From JAWXCM01 sp034408745 (lineage in GTDB: Bacteria; Acidobacteriota; Terriglobia; Bryobacterales; Bryobacteraceae): a DNA stretch of 34,220 bases. Position numbers and translations under genes: made by a program. The DNA lies in NCBI GenBank assembly GCA_034408745.1, contig JAWXCM010000332.1, forward strand, positions 1 through 34,220, read 5' to 3'. The notes under the pieces are model-generated. The model made no database searches and was not told the DNA's origin. It was given only the letters and a program-made list of their open reading frames with translations. This document shows, one piece after another, positions 23,250-32,900 of the stretch; the first letter of the stretch is position 1; every line of letters begins with the position of its first letter.

Positions 23250-26200
23250 TCACTTCACGACAATAGTCACGCTGGCATTGCTGACGGCAGTGCCGACTTG
23301 AATCTGCACGGGCAGGATGCCGGGCTGGATGTCGGTGGGGACTCGCAGGTTCGCCTGAAAGACACCAGACACCAGACCTGAGGCCGAACCGATGTAGAGG
23401 ACTTCCGCGGGCCTGCCTCCGATAAGCGCGGTGACGGGCAGAATGGGACGGCGGAGGTCGGAGGTAATCACTCGCCCATCCTGGCCCGGGGGATCGGTTT
23501 GACCCTCGCCGGTGCCGAAGATGGTGATCAGCGAGCCCCGTTCGGCGGGGTTCAGCGAGGAGTTCGGATTGAAATCCTGGTTGACGGCGCTCGCCTGGCC
23601 GCGGCCGGAGCCACCGACAGTGAAGAGCCCAGGCTGGCTTTCGACGACTCGAAGGTCGACCGGGAGGGACCAGAGGTTGCCGCCCTGCTCGACTTGCAGG
23701 CGTGTGCTGATTCGTCCGGTGAGCGAGTAGGGAGCGACGGCATTGATCTGATCGCTGCGCAGGAACAGCATGGGCGCCGGCACTCCGTCAAAGAGCACCC
23801 GCGTGTCGGCAAGTCGGGTCTCATAGGCTCCGGCCGCGGTGGCCCTGGCGCTGATTCCGGTGACTGGTCCGAAACCGTATCCCGTGATGGTGATGGACTG
23901 GCCGGGCGCTACTGCCGCAGGCGCCTGCGTGGCTCCGTGGAGCACCGCTTCGATTACCGCGGCAGGCGGGTTGACGGCCAGCGTCACGGGTATTGCGCGG
24001 ACCTGTCCTGACCCGTTCTCCAGCCTCACCAGGATGCTGCCGCGGTGCGTTCCTGTGGTTACCAGAGATGGGTCAATCGTGACGTTAATGGTCCCAGGTG
24101 TCGCGCCGGACAATGGGTCGACTTTGAGCCACTTCCGGCCCGATTCTGTGGTGAACGTGACGGAGAAGGCATTGGGCTCCCCACCGGTGTCGATCGCCAG
24201 CACCTGGCTGGGGATGGTCACGCCGCCGAGCGCGTAGGTAAGAGCGACGGCTTCTGGCACGACGGTCAGGCCAGGAGGTTCGGCGAAACTCACGCTGATG
24301 GGCAGGGTGACGGTGTTGTTCGGGCCCTGCACGCGGATTCGCACACCAGTAGTGCCCGGAGGGACCAGCGCGACGTCGGGCCAGATGCTGACCGACATGG
24401 GGGCGGTACCGGAAAGATCGCTGACGCGGAGCCAGGAGGGTACGTCGAGGAATACGAATCGAGCGTTAGGCGTGCTGGACGTGATCCGCAGCGTTTGCGG
24501 CGGGAACGGGCCGAATCGGCCGGCCTGCGTGAAGGTGAGCGCGTCGGGAGACAGCCGGAGGGCGTCATCGTCCACCTGCAGCGTGACAGGCACGGTGAGT
24601 GTTTGGCTGGTAAGAAGCGACGTGATCAGGACTGAGCCGGCATACGAACCTGGGCGTGAGAGCCTGCTGAGGTTTGCCGAGACGGTGACGCGTCCGGGCG
24701 CGCTGCCCGATACGGTGTCGATGGCGAGCCAGCCTTCGCTGCTGGACGTGGAGACCGTGTAGGGGTGAATGGATCCGATTTCCGTGCCGATCTGCAGAAT
24801 CTGAGACGGGTTGTCCCGCCCGCGCGTTCCCGACAGAGTGATGAGTTCAGGCACGACGAACAGGTTGCTCTGATTGGGTGCGGTTGAGACGTTGAGTAGT
24901 GCCGGAATCTGTAGTACGGACCCGTTGTTCGCCGTCAGGTTGATAGTGCCGTTATAGGTGCCTTTCGGAAGCCCGGTTGGCACGGCAGTGACCTGAAGTG
25001 TGACTGCGCCGCCAGCGGTGGTGAATGCCGACGCGGTTACTTTCAGCCAGTCATTGACGGAGGCCGCGGACAGGGTGAATGTCAGAGGTCCACTGCCAGT
25101 GCTGGTGATCTGAATCTGCTGGGCCAGCGTGTTAATTCCCCCTGGCAGACTGGCGTCGCTCATGATGAGTGAACTGGGTTGCGCGTTCAACTCCTGAACG
25201 GCGCTGACGCGCAGCGTCACCGGCAGATTCAAGTCCGGCAGGCCAACGGAACTGAAAGTGATGTTCCCTGTGTAACTGCCTGTGGTGAGGCCAGTTGGAT
25301 CCACGTAAATCTTCACGTCGTCAATCCCGGTAAAGTCGGTGATCTCCTTCACGGGATCGTTGTTGAGCAGTGAGGTCATTTTGATCCAGGCCGTAGTGGT
25401 TTTGGCGCTGAACTCGCGGATGCTGCTGTCCGGGATGTTTGTGGATATGCTGACCGAAGCCGGGCCGGGGGTTGCTGTTCCCGACTGGTAATTGATCAGC
25501 ACGGAGGACTGGTTCAGGGTGAGGTTGAACGTGGTACTGGCCGCGCCAGCCGCCTTCAGGGTTACGGGAACCACCGTTGGCGGTCCGCCGTTTGATGGTA
25601 TTAGCTGCACCGTTCCGGTGTAGGTACCTGCCGCGAGCCCCGTCTGATAAGCGACCACCGGTACAGTTGTCGGCGTGGTGAAAGGCAGCGGGGGAACGCT
25701 GATCCAGCCGGTGCTGGAAACGGCTCGGAAGGTGATCTGAGAAGATCCCGGAGGCGCTGTGACTGTGATTTCCCGGGGTGGGGCCGACTGTTCGCCAGCT
25801 GTGCCACCGATGAACGTGAGGGCGGTGGGGTTGACGAGTAATGTACCTGCGCTGCCAGGAGCTCCGCCCACGACGAGCGTTACATTGACCGCGCGGCCGA
25901 GTCCGTTAATGGTGACCGTGATCTGAGCGAGATACGTCCCGGGCGAAAGACCAGAGGCGTTGGCAGTTACGGTCAGTGTCGCAGGAGCAATGCCAGTCGC
26001 GGGCCCCATATTGAGCCAGCCGGACGGATTGCTCAGATAGCGGATCGTTGCGCTGTATGGCGCACCATTCTGCTGGGCGATGGTGAGCGTCGCGGTGGAT
26101 GGCGTGGATGAATTCGCCGGGATAGAGAACGTCAGGTCACCGGGCGTGATCGAAATTGGTGCCTGGGCCGAGACGAGAACTGTGAACAGAAAGACGGACA

Positions 26201-26255
26201 GGCAAAGCCGGAGGGCACTGGACCCTGCTGGAGATGGAGTAAAAATGCGAGCCAT
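23250..26255 (-). CDS. Large secreted protein: seven BACON-like beta repeats plus TIGR03437-like C-terminal domain
   Basis: A 1001-residue exported protein with a signal peptide (ALRLCLSVFLFTVLVSAQA). Seven repeats of about 95-110 residues follow at roughly 34-129, 138-237, 243-352, 354-458, 464-562, 566-658 and 662-763. Each has an opening strand (such as LLVNPTALTF or ALRLSPDALTF), a conserved Trp (W80, W184, W290, W403, W509, W608, W709) and, in most, a G-(S/T)-Y-x-G-x-(I/V) turn before the last strand. This resembles BACON/Ig-like beta-sandwich repeats. Residues about 766-1001 resemble TIGR03437 (GQSITITGYGFGPVTG, SDQINAVAPYSL, SLITIFGTGEGQT, VFQANLRVPTDIQPG). No catalytic domain is evident, so adhesion, surface-layer or glycan binding are possible roles. 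It converges with the cyclophilin gene, which carries a related tail. Confidence 0.84.
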   Translation of the reverse strand: MARIFTPSPAGSSALRLCLSVFLFTVLVSAQAPISITPGDLTFSIPANSSTPSTATLTIAQQNGAPYSATIRYLSNPSGWLNMGPATGIAPATLTVTANASGLSPGTYLAQITVTINGLGRAVNVTLVVGGAPGSAGTLLVNPTALTFIGGTAGEQSAPPREITVTAPPGSSQITFRAVSSTGWISVPPLPFTTPTTVPVVAYQTGLAAGTYTGTVQLIPSNGGPPTVVPVTLKAAGAASTTFNLTLNQSSVLINYQSGTATPGPASVSISTNIPDSSIREFSAKTTTAWIKMTSLLNNDPVKEITDFTGIDDVKIYVDPTGLTTGSYTGNITFSSVGLPDLNLPVTLRVSAVQELNAQPSSLIMSDASLPGGINTLAQQIQITSTGSGPLTFTLSAASVNDWLKVTASAFTTAGGAVTLQVTAVPTGLPKGTYNGTINLTANNGSVLQIPALLNVSTAPNQSNLFVVPELITLSGTRGRDNPSQILQIGTEIGSIHPYTVSTSSSEGWLAIDTVSGSAPGRVTVSANLSRLSRPGSYAGSVLITSLLTSQTLTVPVTLQVDDDALRLSPDALTFTQAGRFGPFPPQTLRITSSTPNARFVFLDVPSWLRVSDLSGTAPMSVSIWPDVALVPPGTTGVRIRVQGPNNTVTLPISVSFAEPPGLTVVPEAVALTYALGGVTIPSQVLAIDTGGEPNAFSVTFTTESGRKWLKVDPLSGATPGTINVTIDPSLVTTGTHRGSILVRLENGSGQVRAIPVTLAVNPPAAVIEAVLHGATQAPAAVAPGQSITITGYGFGPVTGISARATAAGAYETRLADTRVLFDGVPAPMLFLRSDQINAVAPYSLTGRISTRLQVEQGGNLWSLPVDLRVVESQPGLFTVGGSGRGQASAVNQDFNPNSSLNPAERGSLITIFGTGEGQTDPPGQDGRVITSDLRRPILPVTALIGGRPAEVLYIGSASGLVSGVFQANLRVPTDIQPGILPVQIQVGTAVSNASVTIVVK

Positions 26256-26309
26256 CGGGAATAGTATTTTGAAACCGAGCCAGACCCTATTGTTGCGTAC
26301 ACGGGTTGC

Positions 26310-27611
26310 CTACCCGCGTTGAAGCCGGAACCAGGCCGTCCCTGGACGCGGCCCGCGCGGTATGTCGTGCGCGGCCACAAGATCCGGGGATTCTTCCGGG
26401 AGGCGGATCTGGACGCCGCTCAGGATGTCGTCCCAGAGCTGGAAGAAGCGTGCCGCGACGGTGGGCCAGTTGTGGGCGAGGGCGGTTTGGCGTGCTGCGG
26501 CACATCGGGCCCCTGTGGCAACAGGGTCGGCGAACACGGCTGTAGCGGCCTGAGCGTAGGCTTCAGGCGTGGTGTCGGCGATCCATGCGTTCCCGGTGCC
26601 AGCGTAGAAGCGTACGCCGCCGGTGGACGGCGCAACAAGCGGAACTCCGGCGGCCATGGCTTCGAGCGGGGCAATACCGAAGGGCTCCCTCGGATTGGGG
26701 TGGATGAAGGCGCCCGCGCCGGCGTGAAGTTTGGCGAGTTCGGCGCGTCCATTGAGATGGCCGAGCAGGTGGAGCCGACCACCTGTGCGCCGCGTGCCCT
26801 GGGTTTGCAGCCACTCGCGCATGGGGCCGTCCCCGGCGATGAGCAGATGATAATCGGGCGGCAGCTTCTCCAGCATGTCGACCAGCAGGGGCAGGTTCTT
26901 TTCGTGCGCGAGGCGGCCGGCGTAGACGAGAAGCTTCGCGCCGTGGGGCAGACTCGCCCGTTCGGCAAGGGCGGCCTGGGCCCCCGGGGTGCGGGAGTCG
27001 GGATCGAGTCCATCCGTGTCGACGCCCATGGGCAGTACGTGCAGCCCTCGATGGACCTTGTGGCTGACTGCGGCGGGCAGCAGTTCGCCCGCGGTGTAAG
27101 GCGAGTTGGCGACGTGATGATCGAACATCAGCCAGTAATATTTGTGGAGCATGGTGCGGCTCATCCAGTCGCCGAGTGCTCCGGCTTTAAGGTAGACGGC
27201 CATGTTGTCATGCAGGCGTTCGTGGCTGGTGCCGACAAGCGCAGGGCGGCGGATACCATCGAGCCATCCGGCGCGAAGCAGACCGCCGAGAATCGGCAAG
27301 GACCATTTGTCGGATATTTCGACGAGATCGGGCTGCTCTTCACGCAGGATCTTTCGGATGGCCGAGCCTGTAGGCCCCCACGGCCACATGAGTCGATAAG
27401 ACGGGTCTCCGACTTTGGCGCGGAGGGCGGGTATGTAGTAGATGCGGCAGTGTTCGCCGAAGGCTTCGCTGCGCGCCTGTTCGCCTGGGACCACGAGTCG
27501 CATGGTCCGGGCGTGAGCGTTCGCGTAGCGCATCAGCGCTTTGTAGCAGGTACTGATGCCGCCTGACGTTTCGTGCCAGGAGTTCGTGATATGCAACGTT
27601 TTTGCTGGCAA
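26310..27611 (-). CDS. Glycosyltransferase family 4 (GT-B fold)
   Basis: A 433-residue GT4 enzyme. The N-terminal domain has LHITNSWHETSGGISTCYKA with the glycine-rich acceptor loop, and DLVEISDKWSLPILGGLL. The donor domain has LLVYAGRLAHEKNLPLLVDM, HLLIAGDGPMREWL, HLLGHLNGRAEL and the E-x7-E motif in EPFGIAPLEAMAAGVPLVA. These are close to mannosyl- and glucosyl-type GT4 enzymes, but the sugar is not predictable. The TTG start at 27611 follows the stop of the upstream membrane-protein gene by one base and has GGAG (27617-27620 on the complement) at correct spacing. The pair is an operon. It lies about 5 kb from the main glycan locus. Confidence 0.9.
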   Translation of the reverse strand: MPAKTLHITNSWHETSGGISTCYKALMRYANAHARTMRLVVPGEQARSEAFGEHCRIYYIPALRAKVGDPSYRLMWPWGPTGSAIRKILREEQPDLVEISDKWSLPILGGLLRAGWLDGIRRPALVGTSHERLHDNMAVYLKAGALGDWMSRTMLHKYYWLMFDHHVANSPYTAGELLPAAVSHKVHRGLHVLPMGVDTDGLDPDSRTPGAQAALAERASLPHGAKLLVYAGRLAHEKNLPLLVDMLEKLPPDYHLLIAGDGPMREWLQTQGTRRTGGRLHLLGHLNGRAELAKLHAGAGAFIHPNPREPFGIAPLEAMAAGVPLVAPSTGGVRFYAGTGNAWIADTTPEAYAQAATAVFADPVATGARCAAARQTALAHNWPTVAARFFQLWDDILSGVQIRLPEESPDLVAAHDIPRGPRPGTAWFRLQRG

Positions 27612-27612
27612 G

Positions 27613-28221
27613 TTATCTCCGTCCGAACGCCAGTTTCCAAAGGGCTGTGGGTCCGGCTGCGAGGAAGCCGCCGATGATTCGCGGCATGTCCATCATGTCC
27701 TGCGCGAAGGATCGCCGTCCTTCGCCGACCACGAGAACACCGCGGCGCATTGCATAGTAATTGAACAGCGTCGCGATGACCGTAAATGCAACCGACACGC
27801 GGATGCTGCGTCCCAGCTGCGGTGTTCCATCCAGCGTATGAACGATGAATTCGATCGCATGGCTGGAAGCCGGCAGTACCACCATGACGAACAGGGTGGC
27901 GGCCCATACAGGCTCACAGCGTCGAAACGCCTGTGTCAGAGAGCCGTAGAAGCCGGAGATCGCCATCCGAAACGCCATGTCGGTAATCAGGGCGACTGTG
28001 GCAGCTCGCAGCCCGGAAGTGAGATTCGTGGTGAAGAAAATAATTCCACGAATGATTGCACTGGTCAGAGCGGACTTCCAGTTCCAGCGCAGAATGAGGT
28101 GACGGACCGGATCGGAGAAGATCTCGCGGATCGCGTCGCCCACGGTGATGCGGGTTGGGGCCGAAGGCGGTTGCAAATCGAGGTTAGTATTGCACAGGCG
28201 CTTACTGACACGGCGATTCAC
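27613..28221 (-). CDS. Integral membrane protein of unknown function
   Basis: About 202 residues from a GTG at 28221. I do not recognise a named family. The N-terminus is cytosolic and polar, with a conserved-looking LRWNWKSALTSAIIRGIIFF. Hydrophobic segments lie at about residues 50-70, 76-92, 105-127, 139-160 and 180-197, giving four or five spans. The motif GFYGSLTQAFRRCEP lies between spans, and HAIEFIVHTL places two His and one Glu in or near the membrane. The stop is one base before the downstream GT4 start, so the two genes are co-translated and may act in one lipid or glycan step; that link is inferred from position only. The GTG start is uncertain; a TTG about 15 codons in is possible. 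Confidence 0.7.
   Translation of the reverse strand: MNRRVSKRLCNTNLDLQPPSAPTRITVGDAIREIFSDPVRHLILRWNWKSALTSAIIRGIIFFTTNLTSGLRAATVALITDMAFRMAISGFYGSLTQAFRRCEPVWAATLFVMVVLPASSHAIEFIVHTLDGTPQLGRSIRVSVAFTVIATLFNYYAMRRGVLVVGEGRRSFAQDMMDMPRIIGGFLAAGPTALWKLAFGRR
27617..27620 (-). promoter_or_regulatory. Ribosome binding site fixing a TTG start
   Basis: GGAG on the complement, inside the last codons of the upstream membrane-protein gene, lies 5 bases before the TTG at 27611. It supports a TTG start for the GT4 gene. Confidence 0.55.
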
Positions 28222-28304
28222 GAGCGTTTAATACTGTCTCATCTGGCACAGACTCAGCGCAGTTTGATTTTTGAAACATAAGAGTGAGTAAGCCTTCAAA
28301 CAGC

Positions 28305-28310
28305 AGGAGG
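28305..28310 (+). promoter_or_regulatory. Strong ribosome binding site of the L,D-transpeptidase gene
   Basis: AGGAGG lies 5 bases before the ATG at 28316 and clearly fixes that start. It is one of the best Shine-Dalgarno matches in the window. Confidence 0.75.
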
Positions 28311-28315
28311 GCGCC

Positions 28316-29230
28316 ATGAAACTTGTTATATGCGTGTTGGCCACGTTTGTGTTTTGTGCCGGAGCAGGGCCTGCGCAGAAAAATGCGAAACAGAACCTGG
28401 CGCTGGTGGACGCACAGGTGCGGCTGGCGCGGGCGCATTTCTCGCCGGGAGAGATTGACGGGCAGAAAGGCGAGAATTTCTCACGTGCGTTGCGTGGGTT
28501 CCAGGCGTCGCAGGGACTAGATGTGACGGGGCAGCTGGATAAGGCCACATTGTCCGCACTGGCCACCGACACGGCTGCTGTGATGACTGCCTACACGATC
28601 ACCGAGGGCGATGTCGCAGGACCGTATGTAAGCGAGGTGCCCGCTGATTTGGCAGAGCAGGCGAAACTGGAGTCGCTCGGTTATACCAGCATTCAGGAAG
28701 CGCTGGCAGAACGATTTCATATCAGCCCGGGTTTGCTGCGGCAGTTGAATCCGAAGGCAAAATTTGCTGCCGGGGAATCCCTGCAGGTGCCCGATGTCGG
28801 TGCGCCTCTTACCGGAGTTAAGGCGGTTCGGGTGGTTGTTCGCAAGGACGGTACGCTGACCGCGTATGGGGCGGACAAGAAGGCCATCGTACAGTATCCA
28901 TGCTCGTCGGGAAGCGAGCGCGACCCTTTGCCAGTTGGCGCCTGGAAGGTCACGGGTGTCGCGAAGAATCCGCCATTTTTCTATAACCCGGAATTATTTT
29001 GGGACGCAGACCCGACGCACACCAAAGCAAAAATCGCGGCAGGGCCAAACAACCCTGTGGGCGTGGTGTGGATCGATATTTCCAAAGAACATTACGGGAT
29101 TCACGGGACGCCTCAGCCGGGTGGGGTCGGCCACACGCAGTCGCACGGGTGTATCCGGCTGACGAACTGGGACGCGATGGAACTCGCCGGGATCGTGGCT
29201 CGCGGAATTCCGGTGGTGTGCGAGGAGTAA
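28316..29230 (+). CDS. L,D-transpeptidase (YkuD) with peptidoglycan-binding and LysM-like domains
   Basis: A 304-residue exported enzyme that would form 3-3 cross-links or attach proteins to peptidoglycan. The signal peptide is MKLVICVLATFVFCAGAGPA. A PG_binding_1-like domain lies at about 27-88 (VRLARAHFSPGEIDG, LRGFQASQGLDVTGQLD). A LysM-like segment lies at about 125-163 (ALAERFHISPGLLRQLNP). The YkuD domain covers about 170-304: VRVVVRKDGTLTAYG, LPVGAWKVTGV, H263 in IHGTPQPGG, and H277/G278/C279 in SHGCIRLTN, the catalytic Cys motif. The M23 peptidase gene starts 2 bases after its stop with a Shine-Dalgarno (GAGGAG) inside its end, so the two are an operon for wall remodelling. Confidence 0.93.
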   Translation: MKLVICVLATFVFCAGAGPAQKNAKQNLALVDAQVRLARAHFSPGEIDGQKGENFSRALRGFQASQGLDVTGQLDKATLSALATDTAAVMTAYTITEGDVAGPYVSEVPADLAEQAKLESLGYTSIQEALAERFHISPGLLRQLNPKAKFAAGESLQVPDVGAPLTGVKAVRVVVRKDGTLTAYGADKKAIVQYPCSSGSERDPLPVGAWKVTGVAKNPPFFYNPELFWDADPTHTKAKIAAGPNNPVGVVWIDISKEHYGIHGTPQPGGVGHTQSHGCIRLTNWDAMELAGIVARGIPVVCEE

Positions 29231-29232
29231 CG

Positions 29233-29934
29233 ATGCTTCGAGCTTTGCTTGCAGTAGCACTGGTGGCCGTGCTGGGCGCAGTCGGGTATTACTTCTGGCG
29301 GAGTGCGATGCCTGTCGGTGAAGGAGAGAAGGCGCGGGTTCGGACGTTTACTCCGCCTCCGGAGCGGACTCCTTCGATGGGCACGGCGCCGGCCGTGGAT
29401 ACGGGCGCAGGCGCGGGTCCGGCCGTGCTGCCGGGCGGACCGGTCCAGGGGGCGTCGAACCTTGCGGCTTTTGGATCCCGGCAGATTGGGTTGCCAATCG
29501 CCAATTTGCGTACTTCGGATTTGATCGACACGTTCGGTCAGACGCGAGGAAATGGCGAAAGGCGGCATGAAGCCACCGACATACTGGCCCCTCGCGGGAC
29601 GCCGGTGGTCGCGGTGGACGACGGCATTGTGAAGAAGCTGTTCACCAGCGTGCCTGGCGGCCTTACCGTCTATCAGTACGAGCCGACAGAGCGCTATTGC
29701 TACTACTACGCACATCTCGACCGATATGCGGATGGGCTGAAAGAGGGCCAGCAACTGCGCCGGGGCGACCTCATTGGGTATGTCGGGACCACGGGGAATT
29801 CGGACCCGAATACACCACACCTCCATTTCGCGATTCTGGAACTGGGATCAACGAAGGAGTGGTGGCAGGGCACAACGCCGGTCAACGCGTATCCAGTTTT
29901 CATGAGTGCCATAACGGCGAGCTCGACGCGTTAA
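29233..29934 (+). CDS. M23-family (LytM-type) metallopeptidase
   Basis: A 233-residue membrane-anchored or exported peptidoglycan endopeptidase. The N-terminus MLRALLAVALVAVLGAVGYYFW is a signal anchor. A Pro/Gly-rich linker follows (about 30-75). The catalytic domain shows IDTFGQTRGNGERRHEATD with zinc ligands H112 and D116, then YYYAHLDRYADGL, RGDLIGYVGTTGNS and HLH (H196/H198). The spacing matches the H-x3-D...H-x-H pattern of active M23 enzymes. The ATG at 29233 has GAGGAG just upstream, inside the transpeptidase gene end. Pairing with an L,D-transpeptidase suggests coordinated cutting and re-linking of the wall. Confidence 0.93.
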   Translation: MLRALLAVALVAVLGAVGYYFWRSAMPVGEGEKARVRTFTPPPERTPSMGTAPAVDTGAGAGPAVLPGGPVQGASNLAAFGSRQIGLPIANLRTSDLIDTFGQTRGNGERRHEATDILAPRGTPVVAVDDGIVKKLFTSVPGGLTVYQYEPTERYCYYYAHLDRYADGLKEGQQLRRGDLIGYVGTTGNSDPNTPHLHFAILELGSTKEWWQGTTPVNAYPVFMSAITASSTR

Positions 29935-29985
29935 ATTCACATTCTTGTGGCGCGTTTGTCACGAATCGCTGGTAATCTACAGCGT

Positions 29986-32900
29986 ATGCGGAAACTGCTC
30001 GCGTTGTTGGTTATGCTGTACGGGCCTCTGTTGGCTCAGTTTGAGACATCGACGGTACTGGGCACGGTGAAGGATCGGTCAGATGCGTCGGTATCTGGCG
30101 CGAAGGTCACCCTGACCAACGTGGACACGAATATCAGCGCCACTAAAGACACCGACGAAACTGGCAGTTACGAATTCGGCAATGTGAAGCCGGGAAGGTA
30201 CAGGGTAGCCGCTGAGAAGGTGGGATTCTCCACAGCGCAGGCCGACAACTTCACAGTAAATGTGAGCGCGCGTCAGCGGGTGGATCTGACCATGTCTGTG
30301 GGTCAGGTGCTGGAGACGGTCAACGTGTCGGCCGCGGTCGCTCTGGTTGAGTCCGATTCCAGCCAGCGCGGACAGGTGATCGAAGAAAAGAAGATTGTCG
30401 AGCTGCCGCTGAACGGCCGCAATTACTCCGATCTGGCGTTGCTTTCGGCCGGTGTCCGGCGATCGGCATACGCGGTGGCGAATCCGCCACGCGAAGGCGC
30501 CTTTAATGTGAACGGGCAAAGGTCAACCTTCAACAACTTCCTGCTGGACGGCGTCGACAACAATGCGTATGGCACGTCGAACCAGGGGTTCAGCAGCCAG
30601 GTGGTGAACCTCCCGCCGGATGCGATTCAGGAATTTCGCATTGTGACGAATAATATGTCGGCCGAGTATGGCCGTACTTCCGGTGCGGCGATTAATGCGG
30701 CGATGAAGAGCGGCACCAATGAAATTCACGGGCGACTCTGGGAGTTTCTTCGCAACGACAAGCTGAACGCGGTCGGGTTCTTCCCGCCTCCCGGTGGACA
30801 GAAGCAGTTGCTCAAGCGGAATCAGTTTGGGGGTGTGCTCGGCGGCCCGATTGTGAAAGATAAGGCATTTTGGTTTGTCGATTACGAGGGCTTTCGCGAG
30901 CGTGTCGGCACGCTGGTGACTTCCAACCTGCCGAACGCGAATCAGCGCGCGGGTATCTTCGCGAACGCGATTACGAATCCGTTGACGGGCAAAACGTACG
31001 CCCCGAACACGGGTATCCCGCAGTCGGACTGGAACCCGCTGGCACGGTTCATTCTGAACACGCTGCCGCTGCCGAACTCGGGCACAAATGCCTTTGTGCG
31101 GCTTCGTGCGGACAAGAATAATACGGACAAAGCGGATGTGAAGCTTGACGGTCAGGTAACCAGCAAGGTGTCGGCGTTTATTCGTGCGAGCCACCGGAAG
31201 ACGAATTATCTGCAGGCTCCGGATATCGCGACGCTGTCGGGCGGTGGCGGCAATGGCTACATCCATATCCTGAATCAGCAACTCGCATTCGGCACCACGT
31301 GGGCGATTACGCCTGCATCGTTGTTCGAGTTCCGGATGGGTTTCTCAAAGACGGAAGCGGGCAAGGACCCTCCGTTTCGCGGTGGCCCAGGCATGCTGGA
31401 GTTGTTCGGAATTCCGGGACTTCCGACGGACAAGCGGGTAACGGGCGGCATCACGACGCAAACAGTGACGGGCTTCACCGATTTCGGGCGCCAGTCGACG
31501 AATCCGCAATGGCAGAATCCGTTTCTGTACAACCCTCGTCTCAACTACTCGCACATCCTCGGAAAGCACTCGATTAAAGCCGGGTATGAATACCAGCGCG
31601 TTCACACTCAGGTAGAGGACGTAAACCCTCTGTATGGCAACGATTTCTATCAGGGCAACTTTAGCGGGCAGCCGCTGGCGGACTTCATGTTCGGCCTGCG
31701 TAATCGCTATTCGCTGACGAATTTCTTTGTGGCGGAGCTGCGGCAGCAGGGTCACATGATGTACTTCCAGGACGACTATAAGTTGAATCAGAAGCTGACG
31801 CTGAACCTGGGTTTGCGGTACGAAGTGTTCACGCCGCAATGGGAGGATCAGAACCGGCTCTCGAACTTCGACCCGGCGTCGAACAAGCTGCTTCCCGCGA
31901 AGGCTGGCAGCACGTACGACAGGGCGCTGATGGACACGGACAAGAACAACTTTGCCCCGCGTCTGGGTGCGGCTTATGCGTGGGACGCGAAAACAGCCAT
32001 TCGCGGTGGCTACGGCATCAGTTACATTCACTTCAACCGTTCGGGCGGCGGCAACCTGCTGGCCATCAACGGCCCGCAGGTATACAACGCGATCGTGAAT
32101 CAGAACCCGGCACAGTCGACGTTCCTGGTCACTGAGAGGGGCTATCCGGCCGGCCTGACGGACGCCTTTAATCCGCTGCTGGCGAACATCACCTTCATGC
32201 CTCGCGACACGAAGACGGGGTATGTGCAGAACTGGTTTATCTCTTTCCAGCGCGAAATCCTGCGAAATACAGTGATCGACGTTGCTTACGTCGGCAACAA
32301 AAGTTCGAAGCTGCTGCTGTTTGCCGATTTCAACCAGGCTCGGGCACAGGACACGCCGACGGGCACGCAGTCGATTCAGGCCCGGCGTCCGAACCAGTCG
32401 TTCGCCGGGATCACGTATGCGGCGAATATTGGCTGGGCGGATTACAACGCGCTTCAGGTGAAACTGGAACGGCGGTTCACGGGCGGGCTGTCTTTCCTGA
32501 ATTCGTTCACGTATGCGAAGGCGAACGACAACGTGGGCCAGGCGCTGGAGGATCAGGGTCAGGGGAATCGGTCGTCGCCGCAGAACTTCAACGATCTGAA
32601 GGCGGAGGATGCGGCCTCAGGCTTTGACCAGCGAGTGAACAACACCACATCGGTGGTCTGGGATGTGCCTGTGGGAAGGGGCCGCAGGTTCGCCACGGGA
32701 ATGCCTGGTGTGGTGGATGCGGTTGTCGGCGGATGGACGTTGAGTGCGATCAACACGGCTACCACGGGTGAGCCGCTGAATGTGCTTTGGTCTCCATTGG
32801 CGGCGGGTCAGGTTTCCGATATTGGCCCGGACTGGCGCGGCGCCATCAGCTACCGGCCGAATTTGACTGGTACAGCGGTGCTGCCGGAATCGCAGCGGGC

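Noticed and set aside
21719..26316. Similar strings GTACACGGGTAACCT (about 21720) and GTACACGGGTTGCCT (about 26297), considered as a shared promoter element
   Set aside because: They lie in the same strand orientation, while the genes they would serve are on opposite strands, and only about 15 bases match. Chance is likely.
26319..27566. 415-codon plus-strand frame opposite the GT4 gene at 26310-27611
   Set aside because: The GT4 on the other strand has all donor-domain motifs and a good ribosome site; this frame is its shadow.
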